This document shows, piece after piece, positions 27,170-36,736 of a stretch of 64,000 nt of DNA. Position 1 is the first letter of the stretch. Every line of letters begins with the position of its first letter. The stretch comes from Mariniflexile litorale (GTDB taxonomy: Bacteria; Bacteroidota; Bacteroidia; Flavobacteriales; Flavobacteriaceae). The DNA lies in NCBI RefSeq assembly GCF_031128465.2, contig NZ_CP155618.1, forward strand, positions 2,241,501 through 2,305,500, read 5' to 3'. Below the pieces are notes generated by a model, which made no database searches, was not told the DNA's origin, and saw only the letters and a list, made by a program, of their open reading frames with translations. A program made the position numbers and the translations under genes.

Positions 27170-28228
27170 TTATAATTCTATGATTCTTTTTTCTTTATTA
27201 CTTTTTACAGCGGCTTCAATAATTTTAATAACAAGGGTGCCATCTTCGGCAGAAACTGGTACGGATTTATTATTTCTAATGGCTTCATAAATACCATTGT
27301 AATATTCCATATAATTTCCTTGTAAAGTTGGAATGTGTTCTTTTATTATTTTTCCATCCTTTTCGGTGTGTAGTAGCCCTTTTTCTGAATCGGGTTCAAT
27401 TCCCCAATTTACTGTATTTGGCTTTTTGTCTGCTTGAAGTTCTTTTTCTTGAACATCAGCTTTTGTTTTTATAAACGATCCTTTAGTGCCATGTAGAATG
27501 TTTCCTGGTAAAGGTTCACGAACATAGTAGCTTGATTTAAGGATGACGCGGTGTGAAGGGTAGAATAATTTCACATCGAAATAATCGCCCACTTTTGAAT
27601 TGGGTCTAAAGGAATCTAAATCTGCATTAATAGATTTTGGGATGCCAAATAATTGCAATGCTTGGTCTATTAAATGCGAACCTAAATCATATAAGCTTCC
27701 TACGCCTTCAGTTGGTGTTTCTTTGTGCGTTTTATAGCTTAAAGCAGGATCGAAACGATCATAATGAAATTCTGCTTCTACAATATCACCTAATAAACCT
27801 TCATTTAAAACTTTCTGTACCGTTTTGAAATCGCTATCGTAACGTCTATTATGATAAACCGATATCAAAACATTTTTTTCTTTTGCTAATTGAATTAAGG
27901 CTTCGGCTTCGGCAACTGTTACTGTAAAAGGTTTTTCTATCACCAAATGTTTACCGGCATTGATGGCTTTTTTTGAAAAATCGAAGTGAGTAATATTGGG
28001 AGTGTTAACCACAACTAGTTCAATATTATCATCGGCTAACATATCATCTAAAGAACGAAATGTTTTAATTGAAGGATAGTGTTGCTGTGCTTCGTTTTTT
28101 GTTCTTTCAAAAACACCGTATAAATTAAATTGAGGGTTTACAGAAATAAAAGGCGCATGAAATACATGACCGCTCATACCATACGAGCACAAAGCCGTGT
28201 TAATTGGTTGCATAAAATTGATTTTCAA
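27170..28228 (-). CDS. Gfo/Idh/MocA-family oxidoreductase, cytoplasmic
   Basis: The 352-residue NAD(P)-dependent oxidoreductase has an N-terminal Rossmann domain (ALCSYGMSGHVFHAPFI, the family's glycine turn in variant form), VVNTPNITHFDFSKKAI and the signature EKPFTVTVAEAEALI that contains the family Lys (KP). The C-terminal half is the sugar-binding alpha/beta domain, with YDLGSHLIDQAL carrying the active-site His region. No signal peptide is present. The Met at 28213 (MQPINT) is an equally good start. Likely role is oxidation or epimerisation of a sugar released from pectin; the substrate cannot be read from sequence. It is the last gene of the GH28 group. Confidence 0.9.
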   Translation of the reverse strand: MKINFMQPINTALCSYGMSGHVFHAPFISVNPQFNLYGVFERTKNEAQQHYPSIKTFRSLDDMLADDNIELVVVNTPNITHFDFSKKAINAGKHLVIEKPFTVTVAEAEALIQLAKEKNVLISVYHNRRYDSDFKTVQKVLNEGLLGDIVEAEFHYDRFDPALSYKTHKETPTEGVGSLYDLGSHLIDQALQLFGIPKSINADLDSFRPNSKVGDYFDVKLFYPSHRVILKSSYYVREPLPGNILHGTKGSFIKTKADVQEKELQADKKPNTVNWGIEPDSEKGLLHTEKDGKIIKEHIPTLQGNYMEYYNGIYEAIRNNKSVPVSAEDGTLVIKIIEAAVKSNKEKRIIEL

Positions 28229-28252
28229 GTTTTGTTAAAAATACAAATAATT

Positions 28253-29647
28253 TTACGTTCGATTAGCAGAAGGTTTAATATCTGTTAAACTTGCAATTTT
28301 AATTGGTGTGTTAGACTCTATACTTTTTCTAGCAGCAATGCCTATTATGGCGGACATAACGCCGTCTCTACTGCCAGCAGCTCTTTCATACGGGTCTTTT
28401 TCGTTTGGTGTTTTAAATATTTTATCGTGTAAACGCTTGTCGCCACCACCATGACCGCCTTTTTCAGTTGGTACTAAAACGGTGTCAAAATTTTTCCATA
28501 ATTTGTGAACAATTATTGATTCGGTGTTGGCTTCTTCCAAAGCATTTTGTTCCATTTCTTTAGCATGCATTTCTGCTTGACTAATTTCTGTTTTGTTGTT
28601 GTATGGTATATCTAATGATGCCTCAATTCGGCCTTCGGTACCATTAAAAGCTAATCTCCAGCCCTCAAATGGTGAGTAAGTAGTTAAGGAATAGTTTACT
28701 GTAACATTATTAGCGTATTGAATTTGAGCCGACATTTTATCGTAAATATCTATGTTTTCTCTAAACAAGCAATTGTCTCTTATATAACCATCATGCTTTT
28801 CGTTAGCAACGTATAAATCCATCATACGTTTGTCTTTTGTAATATCCCAAAAATAATCGCAGTTGGTTTTATGGTCGCAAGTTCTACAATTAGTGCCTCT
28901 AAAAGGGCCGTTGGCACCATAATGGTCTAAACTTCCATATGCATAAACCTCTTCGGGGTCTGAATTAATCCACCAATTTAAAAGATCAAAATGATGGGTT
29001 GCTTTGTGTACCCAAAGGGAGTTGCTGTGTTCTTTTTCACCATGCCACCTTCTAAAATAAGAAGCTCCATGATAGGTATTTAAATACCAATGAAAATCGA
29101 CTGAAGTAATTTTTCCAATAGTATTGTTAGCTAATAATTCTTTAATTTTTGTACTGTAGGGACTCCATCTATAATTAAAACCAACGATGAGGTTTTTACC
29201 CGATTTTTTTTCAGCATTTAATATAGCCTGTGCTTTAGTCTCATCAGTTGTTAATGGTTTTTCGGTAAGTACGTCAAAGCCAGATTCCAGTCCTTTAATA
29301 ATGAATTCGTGGTGGTTAGCATCTACAGTAGTTACTATTATTAAATCGGGTTTTGTTTTTTTTAGCATGGCATCAAAATCAACAAAAGTTGGACAATTAG
29401 TACCAATAAATTTTTTTGCAAATTCTAAACGTCCAGGATTTATATCACAAAGCCCTACAAACTCTAAAATATCTGAATACTCATCAACCAATCGTTTTCC
29501 CCAAAAACTAGTACCTCGAATACCTGTTCCAACTAAAACTATTTTAAGTTTTTTAGATATTCCAAAATGAAATGAACTCACTGGAAAAGCGCTATATGCC
29601 GCTAACATACTAAGGGATGCTAGAAAATTACGTCTTGAATTTTTCAT
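28253..29647 (-). CDS. Gfo/Idh/MocA-family oxidoreductase with twin-arginine signal
   Basis: The 464-residue protein starts with a twin-arginine motif (SRRNFLASLSMLAAYSAF), so it is probably exported folded with its cofactor bound. The Rossmann region follows (KIVLVGTGIRGTSFWG), then VTTVDANHHEFIIKGLE and TEKPLTTDETKA with the family Lys. A cysteine cluster, NCRTCDHKTNC (CxxCxxxxxC), lies in the C-terminal domain at about residue 255 and could bind metal. It lies 26 bases after the GH28 stop. Proteins of this type occur in Bacteroidota glycan loci, some acting as glycosidases through an NAD-dependent mechanism (GH109-like). Whether this one is a dehydrogenase or such a glycosidase is open. 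Confidence 0.87.
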   Translation of the reverse strand: MKNSRRNFLASLSMLAAYSAFPVSSFHFGISKKLKIVLVGTGIRGTSFWGKRLVDEYSDILEFVGLCDINPGRLEFAKKFIGTNCPTFVDFDAMLKKTKPDLIIVTTVDANHHEFIIKGLESGFDVLTEKPLTTDETKAQAILNAEKKSGKNLIVGFNYRWSPYSTKIKELLANNTIGKITSVDFHWYLNTYHGASYFRRWHGEKEHSNSLWVHKATHHFDLLNWWINSDPEEVYAYGSLDHYGANGPFRGTNCRTCDHKTNCDYFWDITKDKRMMDLYVANEKHDGYIRDNCLFRENIDIYDKMSAQIQYANNVTVNYSLTTYSPFEGWRLAFNGTEGRIEASLDIPYNNKTEISQAEMHAKEMEQNALEEANTESIIVHKLWKNFDTVLVPTEKGGHGGGDKRLHDKIFKTPNEKDPYERAAGSRDGVMSAIIGIAARKSIESNTPIKIASLTDIKPSANRT

Positions 29648-29672
29648 GTTATTGAGTTTAATGTTAGGTGGT

Positions 29673-31037
29673 TTAGTTGGTGTTTTTAATAGTAACGTTT
29701 TTAACGTTATTTTGTATTAACCACGGACGAGCATCTTTTGATTCTGTGGTAGTTTTACAATTTATAAAAGAAACTTCATCGGTATGTCTGATAAAAAAAG
29801 CATACGCATTTGTGTTTCCAAATTTGCTTCCTTCAGGATATTTACCATCATATTCCATAACGGTTTGATTGGTTGTTTTTATGCCGCCTTTTAGGTTGAA
29901 ATCTATATTTTCAAAAGTTATATTTTGAATGTTATGACCAGGTATTCCTGTAATGATTGAGGGATATTGCTGTGTGAAATTATCTCCTTTAATGTTTTTA
30001 AAGTTAATGTTTGAAATAGTTCCTATTCGAGGATTTCTGTCGGGTACTGTTCTTTTTCTGTCAGCTAAAAGAATAAAAATAGCATGTCCGCAATTAGTAA
30101 TGTTAGTGTTCTTAATATTAATGTTATCGATTACAGCACCATCCATAGATTCGATGACTATAGCGGAATTTTGATATGCATTTTTAAGAGTTAAATCTGA
30201 AATTTCAAAATTCAAAAAACTACCTAATCCATCGGTTCCTAATTTAAAACAATTGCCCGCATTCACATTTAGTTTATCTATGGTGCATCTTCGTACCACA
30301 ATGTTTTTACAACCAAATTCGCTACCACTTTTAAAACAAATACCATCGTCTTCAGACTCTATAAAACAATCTTCAATTAAAACATCATGACAGTCTACTA
30401 TATCAATACCATCTCTATTTGGAGTTAAATTCCCTGTATTTACTTTGATATTTTTAATAGTAATATTTTTAGATTCTATATAAACTTGAGTCCAACAAGC
30501 AGGTTTAATGAGTTCAATATTTGAAACAGTTATATTTTTTGCTCCCACAAAAGCGAGAATGGAAGGTCTGTCTTTTTCAGTACCCAATTCTTTAACATGC
30601 ATCCAGGGTTCATAATCACCTTGGCCGTTAAGGGTTCCACCTCCGGTTATTATCACATTTTCAACCTTATTACCATAGATTAGCCTTCTTTGGCAATCTT
30701 GTAACATACGGTTTGGATATTCTGTTTCTATAAGATGATGTGGATAATGAGCTTCATCATCAGATTTAATACCTAAAATAGTTGCTGTAGAATCAATATT
30801 TAGGACCATGTTGCTAACAAGTTTGATTTGCCCTGTTAAAAAAACTCCGTTTTTAAATAATACGGTACCACCATTTTTTGTACAGGCGTCTATAGCTTCT
30901 TGAATTGCTTTTTGGTCGTTGGTTACTCCGTCTCCTTTAGCGCCAAAATCGCGAACGTCGTAAATAGGTTCTTTTATTTGAGAAATAACATTTTGGGTGA
31001 TAAGTAATAGTATGCCAAAAAATAGATGTTTATGCAT
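29673..31037 (-). CDS. GH28-family beta-helix hydrolase, secreted
   Basis: The 454-residue protein has a signal peptide ending near QNVISQ (residue 20), then IYDVRDFGAKGDGVTND, the standard bacterial GH28 opening. NRDGIDIVDC and ESEDDGICFKSG supply the expected catalytic Asp residues. The usual His-Gly motif is not obvious; NAGNCFKLGTDGLGSF stands in that position, as in a divergent secreted GH28 branch. It should cleave galacturonic-acid-containing chains, but exact linkage is uncertain. A strong terminator lies between it and the upstream susD, and two oxidoreductase genes follow closely. Confidence 0.86.
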   Translation of the reverse strand: MHKHLFFGILLLITQNVISQIKEPIYDVRDFGAKGDGVTNDQKAIQEAIDACTKNGGTVLFKNGVFLTGQIKLVSNMVLNIDSTATILGIKSDDEAHYPHHLIETEYPNRMLQDCQRRLIYGNKVENVIITGGGTLNGQGDYEPWMHVKELGTEKDRPSILAFVGAKNITVSNIELIKPACWTQVYIESKNITIKNIKVNTGNLTPNRDGIDIVDCHDVLIEDCFIESEDDGICFKSGSEFGCKNIVVRRCTIDKLNVNAGNCFKLGTDGLGSFLNFEISDLTLKNAYQNSAIVIESMDGAVIDNINIKNTNITNCGHAIFILLADRKRTVPDRNPRIGTISNINFKNIKGDNFTQQYPSIITGIPGHNIQNITFENIDFNLKGGIKTTNQTVMEYDGKYPEGSKFGNTNAYAFFIRHTDEVSFINCKTTTESKDARPWLIQNNVKNVTIKNTN

Positions 31038-31078
31038 TTTTGTGATTTGAAGTTTGTAAATTAGACTAGTAATTTAGC

Positions 31079-31119
31079 AAAAAAAAAGGGAATACTTCAA
31101 ATTAAATTGTAGTATTCCC
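31079..31119 (-). terminator. Intrinsic terminator after susD (second locus)
   Basis: On the minus strand GGGAATACT (31119-31111) pairs perfectly with AGTATTCCC (31096-31088) and is followed at once by a run of nine T (31087-31079). The element lies about 67 bases after the susD stop and about 42 bases before the GH28 start. It is among the clearest intrinsic terminators in the window and should strongly separate sigma/FecR/susC/susD from the enzyme genes. Confidence 0.88.
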
Positions 31120-31185
31120 GATTTTGCATTAGAAGGAATTACATCTGCTTTTCGATCTAATTAACTAAACAAACTAAACAAAACT

Positions 31186-33108
31186 TTAATATCCATTTGT
31201 ACCAAATTCATCTGCATTACCTATAGCGTCAAGGAATGCTTGAGGAATTGGTCTTAAAATATGCTTATCATCAACAAAATTTATGATATCTGGGTTTGTT
31301 GTATTAAGATAAGTATTATTGAGTTTACCAAATCGTTTTAAGTCTTCCCAACGCACTTGTTCTCCTGCCAACTCCCGTGCGCGTTCGGCTAAAATAAAAT
31401 CGAGTGTAACCTCATTATCAGGAACTACCATGTCGTTTTGGCGACTCGTTATAGCTGCACGTTTTCTTATGGTATTAACATAACCAGCAGCTGTTGCCTG
31501 ATCATTATTCACTCTAAGTGCAGCTTCGGCTGCTAATAGATAAACATCACCTAAACGAAGAATTGGAATATCTCCAAGCCATCTTTGATTGTTATAAATC
31601 CAGTGAATAGATGATAATTTATTAAAAGAAGGATAACAATTTTTATAATAAGCACCTAAAGAGGAAGACGCATCAGTTACCCATTTACCACTAGCATCAA
31701 ACATTTCATCTGGAGTAACGAGAAGGAATGGTGATGAATATTTTTCACTAGCTGTCATTGGGTAATTTGGTGTAAACATAGAAAGTCCATCAAGGTATCC
31801 ATCAGAGTCGTCATCTACCATATTAACATTACCTGAAGCATTTACTGTTGGTTGATAAACAGTTCTTCCGTCATAATATACTTCGCCATTGTAATAAGTG
31901 GCTGCTGTGTTTTTTATAATATGACCAGCTAATGCAGGGTCTTTACCATATTTATTCAATACGTCGCTACTAATTTCAAAATCAGACCACCTAGAGTTGT
32001 AATATTCTGTAAAGAACGTGTTTTCAAAACGTGTATCTGCTGGGTCTTTTTCGGGAGTAAAAATCTCTGTTAATAAATATTTCGTTGGTTTATAACCTCT
32101 ATCGTTCGCTCTTCCATACCATGAGCAATTTTTTTGTGTTGTACCCCATTCTTCTCCAATATACCTCAAGTCCATTAGGTAGTATTGACGTGTACGTCCT
32201 CGGTTAGTTCCATCCGCATTCGCTCTCGTCTCATCATTGGGATCAATAGACTCTAAAAACAAAAACTCTTTATTACCTTTATTATTTGGACCATCCCACA
32301 ATTGTGCATATCCCGATTCTGTAGCAGTGCTTTCCCAAAGACCGCAACCATAGGCCACTTGATTATCAATCAGATCTTTTGCAACAGCTAATGCTTTTGC
32401 AGCATAAACAGTTTCGTCACCTAAACGGGTTCTTTGAAGATAAGCTTTTGCAAGCATACCAAGTGCGGCTTTTTTTGAAGCACGACCTTTTTCAGCACCC
32501 TGAGAAATAGGAAGGTGTTCTGCGGCAAATTCTAAATCACTAAGTATTAATTCGTAAAATTGAAGTTCGGTACTACGAACAGGGAAGTTTTCCAATTCTG
32601 GATCAATTGATGAAGGTAAAGTACGAAGTACCACACCGCCATATTGTTCAACAATTTGTAAATACGACCAGCCTCTAATAAAATGAGCTTCTGCTACTTT
32701 CTCATTTCTTTTTTCTTCTGTATAATCAGTAACCTGATCGGCATAATAAATAGCTAAGTTGGCGTAGTTAATAGACGCATAAAAACCTTGCCAAAAATTT
32801 TTGTTAAAACCATGATTGGTATTTAAACCACTATTATACTGTGCATGTTCTGTGTATTTAGACTCAGCCCACCATAAATCTGTGCCCATTTCAAGGGGCC
32901 CAATACCATCTATTTTACCATAGAAGTAGTACAAACTATTGTAAGCATAGTTAATTACGCCTTCATACCCTACGACTGAGGTGTAAACCAAATCAGTATC
33001 TTGAATGTCTCGATTCACTTCATCTAAATCACATGAAGCTGTTAACAATACTATAAATAGTACTGATAATGTTCTTTTTAAATTCAATATATTTTTCATC
33101 TTTCTCAA
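31186..33108 (-). CDS. SusD/RagB-family glycan-binding lipoprotein (second locus)
   Basis: The 640-residue SusD homologue has a lipoprotein signal (lipobox Cys near 26, VLLTASCDLDEVN). The second Met (residue 4, 33099) is an alternative start. The helical repeat core includes AEAHFIRGWSYLQIVEQYGGV and RLGDVYLLAAEAALRVNN; the C-terminal LAERARELAGEQVRWEDLKR is the SusD tail signature. It starts 5 bases after the SusC stop. It is longer than the first-locus SusD (526) and clearly a different branch, so a different glycan is expected; the neighbouring GH28 suggests pectin. Confidence 0.95.
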   Translation of the reverse strand: MRKMKNILNLKRTLSVLFIVLLTASCDLDEVNRDIQDTDLVYTSVVGYEGVINYAYNSLYYFYGKIDGIGPLEMGTDLWWAESKYTEHAQYNSGLNTNHGFNKNFWQGFYASINYANLAIYYADQVTDYTEEKRNEKVAEAHFIRGWSYLQIVEQYGGVVLRTLPSSIDPELENFPVRSTELQFYELILSDLEFAAEHLPISQGAEKGRASKKAALGMLAKAYLQRTRLGDETVYAAKALAVAKDLIDNQVAYGCGLWESTATESGYAQLWDGPNNKGNKEFLFLESIDPNDETRANADGTNRGRTRQYYLMDLRYIGEEWGTTQKNCSWYGRANDRGYKPTKYLLTEIFTPEKDPADTRFENTFFTEYYNSRWSDFEISSDVLNKYGKDPALAGHIIKNTAATYYNGEVYYDGRTVYQPTVNASGNVNMVDDDSDGYLDGLSMFTPNYPMTASEKYSSPFLLVTPDEMFDASGKWVTDASSSLGAYYKNCYPSFNKLSSIHWIYNNQRWLGDIPILRLGDVYLLAAEAALRVNNDQATAAGYVNTIRKRAAITSRQNDMVVPDNEVTLDFILAERARELAGEQVRWEDLKRFGKLNNTYLNTTNPDIINFVDDKHILRPIPQAFLDAIGNADEFGTNGY

Positions 33109-33113
33109 TTTTT

Positions 33114-36100
33114 TTAAAATGATACATTTAGACCAAAAACCATTTGTTTGTATAAAGGAAACGAATCAGAAGCTCCTGATTCAGGATCTAACCCATCTAA
33201 TAAGTGGCTTTTAGCAATAATTAATGAATTATAAACGGTACCGTAAACTCTTAAATTGGTTAATCCAATTTTACTTGTTAAATGTTCAGGAAGTGTATAA
33301 CCAAGTGTAATATTCTTAATTTTAAAATAAGAACCATCTACAATACTAAGACCTTGAACAGGTTCAGAATCACTTGTACTTCTACTAATATAAGGTCTTG
33401 GAAAATCGTTTGTTGGGTTTGTTGGTGTCCAATAATTGTATATGTCAGGGATATTACGACTTCCATATTTCATATATCCTAGTAATTCACCATCAATCAT
33501 TTGGCCATAACGAGCTGTTGCAAAAATACTTAAATCAAATGCTTTGTATACAAAAGTATTTTGCAAACCGGCAGTCCAATCAGGGGCTTTATGACCAATA
33601 ATTTGTTTGTCTTGATCGCTTATTGCATAACGGTCAGAGGCAGTATATGTTTCTTCTGTAGTAACACCTTCACTATCGGTTACAGTTCTAGTCCATACGC
33701 CTTCAGATTGTCTTGTTAAAGTCGACTCAATCTTCACATCACCAGGTTCTAAACCAAATACGGCAGCATCAGCTTCCTCTCCTAATTGCCAGATCCCCAT
33801 TTTTTTATAATCATAGAATACCCCCCTTTGGTGCCCTATGAATAAATTAAGTGCAACTAAATCTTCAACCTCTACGTTTCCTAAATCAACTTGAGTTACT
33901 TTTTCTGTGTTTTTAGCAAAAGTTAAGGTTGTAGACCATTGAAAATCTTTTGTTCGAATATTTGTACTATTTAATGTTAATTCAATTCCTTTATTATTCA
34001 TTGCAGCAAGATTGGCATTCTGACTAAATGTTGTCTTTGGACCTACGCCACCAACGGTTGAAGGAAGAGGTCTATCCCAAATCAAATCTTTTGAATCTGT
34101 ATCATAATATTCTATTGCACCATAAATTCTATTGCGTAGCAAACCAAAATCAATACCTATATTCATGTTGTATGATTTTTCCCACCCAAGATTGTCGTTG
34201 CCAACAAATTCTGTAGGTATAAATGTTTGTACCTGTCCTCCTCCAAGATCTAATAAATCTGGTGCAGTATCAGTAACGCCGGAAAGTGATGTATAAGGAT
34301 CTATATTTCTGCTTCCAGAAACACCATAACCAATCCGCAGCTTTAAATCACTTAGCCAATTAGCTTCACTCATAAAATCTTCATCAGAAATTCTCCAAGC
34401 GATAGCTCCAGCAGGAAATACATCCCATTCATTACCCTTTGTTAGTTCGGTTACCCCATCAGCTCTTACTGAACCGGTTATAAAATATTTGCCTTTATAA
34501 TTATAATTTAACCTTCCAGCATAAGAAGAACGTTTACCCATTTCATAAAACGTGTTAAGAAAATGTGCTGGAGCAGCTTTTAAATTATACCATAAACTTT
34601 TGTCTGAAGTAAAGCCCGCACCTGAGGATTCCGATTTTTCACTTTGATTGTATGCATACGAAGTAATAAAGGTAGCTCCAAAGTTATGATTATCTCCAAT
34701 AGCTGTTTCATAATTTAAAATGTTTTCCCAGTTATATCCATATCCTAAACCAGTATTATACCGAGCTGTTCTTTCTTCAGCAGAACTCCCTGTGAGTTTA
34801 TAATAGGTATGATTACTTTCATATTCTCCAAAACGGCTGTTTGATAGCGTTACCCCTAAAATAGATTTAAGTGTTAAGCCTTTAGCCAAAGTGAAATCAA
34901 TATATGGATTTGCTGTAATGATTGTTGACTTGTCACTATTTAAATAAGTACCTGGGATATTATTAGCAAGTACACTTGGCTCGCCAATATCCTGTCCGTT
35001 TCCTGTAGGATATAGATTAATTTGTCCATCTGCATTGTAAACATCACCAAGAGGCACTAATCCAAAAGCTTTGTTTACACGACTTCTATTTTGGTTTCTA
35101 TCTTTGTATATTAACCCTGTTGTAATTCCAAATTTGACCCATTTTGCAGCTTGAATATTCACATCACTACGCATGGTATAAACGTTAATATCGTCTCCTG
35201 GGTAAATGCCTTCAGTTTTGTTATGACCCATAGAAAAGCTACCCTGTATTTTTTCATTACCTCCGCGTATAGAGAGTGTATTGTTTATTTGAATACCTGT
35301 TCTAAAGGTTTGATCTGCCCAATCAACATATTTTGAACTATCAATATATGGGTTAAGTTCAGAAGGATTTAACCCCCATCCGGTAAGTACGGCATCCCTG
35401 TCGTCAGGTGTAGGCAATCCAGACGCAATATACCCTTCTCTTAGATAATCTAGCCAAGCATCTCCTTGTAAAGGACTCGGATAAGAGGGATTGCTATTGA
35501 TACTTATATAAGAATTAAAATCTACTTGAATTTTTCCCTTTTCTCCTTTTTTAGTTGTAATGATAATAACACCATTAGCACCCGAGATACCATAGATAGC
35601 AGTGGATGAAGCATCTTTTAAAACATCTATAGAAGCAATGTCATTGGGGTTTAAATTATTAATATTTCCTTGGATTCCATCAATGATATAAACAGGTTCA
35701 CTATCAGTTTGTAACGACCGATTACCACGAAGTAATATACTGAATCCTGAACCAGCACGTCCATCATTACGAGTAATATCTAACCCTGCCACTCGACCTT
35801 GAATAGCTTCTATAGGACTAACTACAGGAGACATGCCTATTTCTTTACTTCTTACAGAAGAAACGGCTCCAGTTAAATCACGTTTCTTTACAGTACCATA
35901 ACCAATTACAACCACTTCGTCTAGCACACCTGCGCTTTCTAATAAAGAGACATTTACATCTGTTTGGTTGTTAATCGCTACTTCTTTGGTAATAAACCCG
36001 ACATAAGAAACAACAATTGTGGTATTAGGATTTGATACTTTTAATGAGTAATTACCATCAAAATCAGATTGTGCACCATTAATAGTGCCTTTTTCTATAA

Positions 36101-36563
36101 TATTGGCACCTGCTAGAGGTTGTCCATTAATATCTGTAATATAGCCCTTTATGCTATATTGTTGGATATTTAATGCACTTACTTCAGAAATTGATTGTGT
36201 GTTTATTTCTTTTTTGTCTTTTAAAACAATTTGAGTATTTATTATTTTATAAGAGGTACTTGTTTTTTTAAACAAATCATTTAAAACATTTTCAATATTA
36301 ACGTCTTCAGCTTTAATTGAAACTTTGCGTTTTAAATCCACAAATTTTGTGTTGTAAACAAATCTATATTCGGTTGTCGCCTCAATTCTATCTATAATTT
36401 TAGAGATAGGCGCATCCTCAACATTCAAAGTGATTGTTTGTGTGTAGCCTGTGTTTGCTAACATGCTAAAGAATGATATAATTGAAAAAAGAGTTGTTAA
36501 TTTCATTTTTAAATCAAATTTTAGACAAAGCAGTTTTTTGTCTTTTCTATGAATTTTTTTCAT
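33114..36563 (-). CDS. SusC-family TonB-dependent transporter with STN domain (second locus)
   Basis: The 1149-residue importer has a signal region with cleavage near NTGYTQ (residue 42), an STN domain (about 43-116), a carboxypeptidase-regulatory-like domain (about 137-207, GQPLAGANIIEKG), then DEVVVIGYGTVKKRDLTGAV at the plug and DASSTAIYGISGANGVI inside it. The barrel ends QMVFGLNVSF, with the terminal Phe typical of outer-membrane barrels. By family it imports oligosaccharides with the SusD downstream and signals to FecR. The N-terminal extension before the hydrophobic stretch and the upstream hairpin are shared with the first-locus SusC, showing that the two regulatory front ends are related. 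Confidence 0.96.
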   Translation of the reverse strand: MKKIHRKDKKLLCLKFDLKMKLTTLFSIISFFSMLANTGYTQTITLNVEDAPISKIIDRIEATTEYRFVYNTKFVDLKRKVSIKAEDVNIENVLNDLFKKTSTSYKIINTQIVLKDKKEINTQSISEVSALNIQQYSIKGYITDINGQPLAGANIIEKGTINGAQSDFDGNYSLKVSNPNTTIVVSYVGFITKEVAINNQTDVNVSLLESAGVLDEVVVIGYGTVKKRDLTGAVSSVRSKEIGMSPVVSPIEAIQGRVAGLDITRNDGRAGSGFSILLRGNRSLQTDSEPVYIIDGIQGNINNLNPNDIASIDVLKDASSTAIYGISGANGVIIITTKKGEKGKIQVDFNSYISINSNPSYPSPLQGDAWLDYLREGYIASGLPTPDDRDAVLTGWGLNPSELNPYIDSSKYVDWADQTFRTGIQINNTLSIRGGNEKIQGSFSMGHNKTEGIYPGDDINVYTMRSDVNIQAAKWVKFGITTGLIYKDRNQNRSRVNKAFGLVPLGDVYNADGQINLYPTGNGQDIGEPSVLANNIPGTYLNSDKSTIITANPYIDFTLAKGLTLKSILGVTLSNSRFGEYESNHTYYKLTGSSAEERTARYNTGLGYGYNWENILNYETAIGDNHNFGATFITSYAYNQSEKSESSGAGFTSDKSLWYNLKAAPAHFLNTFYEMGKRSSYAGRLNYNYKGKYFITGSVRADGVTELTKGNEWDVFPAGAIAWRISDEDFMSEANWLSDLKLRIGYGVSGSRNIDPYTSLSGVTDTAPDLLDLGGGQVQTFIPTEFVGNDNLGWEKSYNMNIGIDFGLLRNRIYGAIEYYDTDSKDLIWDRPLPSTVGGVGPKTTFSQNANLAAMNNKGIELTLNSTNIRTKDFQWSTTLTFAKNTEKVTQVDLGNVEVEDLVALNLFIGHQRGVFYDYKKMGIWQLGEEADAAVFGLEPGDVKIESTLTRQSEGVWTRTVTDSEGVTTEETYTASDRYAISDQDKQIIGHKAPDWTAGLQNTFVYKAFDLSIFATARYGQMIDGELLGYMKYGSRNIPDIYNYWTPTNPTNDFPRPYISRSTSDSEPVQGLSIVDGSYFKIKNITLGYTLPEHLTSKIGLTNLRVYGTVYNSLIIAKSHLLDGLDPESGASDSFPLYKQMVFGLNVSF

Positions 36564-36618
36564 ATTTTTAAAGTGTTTAATTAGTGAATGACTAAATTTT
36601 AGTTATCACTTTATAATT

Positions 36619-36650
36619 CCGGGAAATGTTGGCGCATTTTCCGGTTTTTT
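36619..36650. promoter_or_regulatory. Conserved inverted repeat upstream of susC (copy 2)
   Basis: CCGGGAAATG (36619-36628), loop TTGGCG and CATTTTCCGG (36635-36644) form a 10-bp stem with one G-T wobble, followed on the plus strand by six T. The arms match the element at 25016-25040; the loops differ (TGTCAC there). It starts 56 bases upstream of the minus-strand susC start. Retention of arms and position, but not loop, points to selection on the paired arms. Confidence 0.6.
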
Positions 36651-36736
36651 ATCCTAATTTAGATAATGTAAAGTGATTTTTCTTGTTAGTAATTGTGTAG
36701 TTTTTTTATTTCATATATTCAGTTTTTTATAATTAG

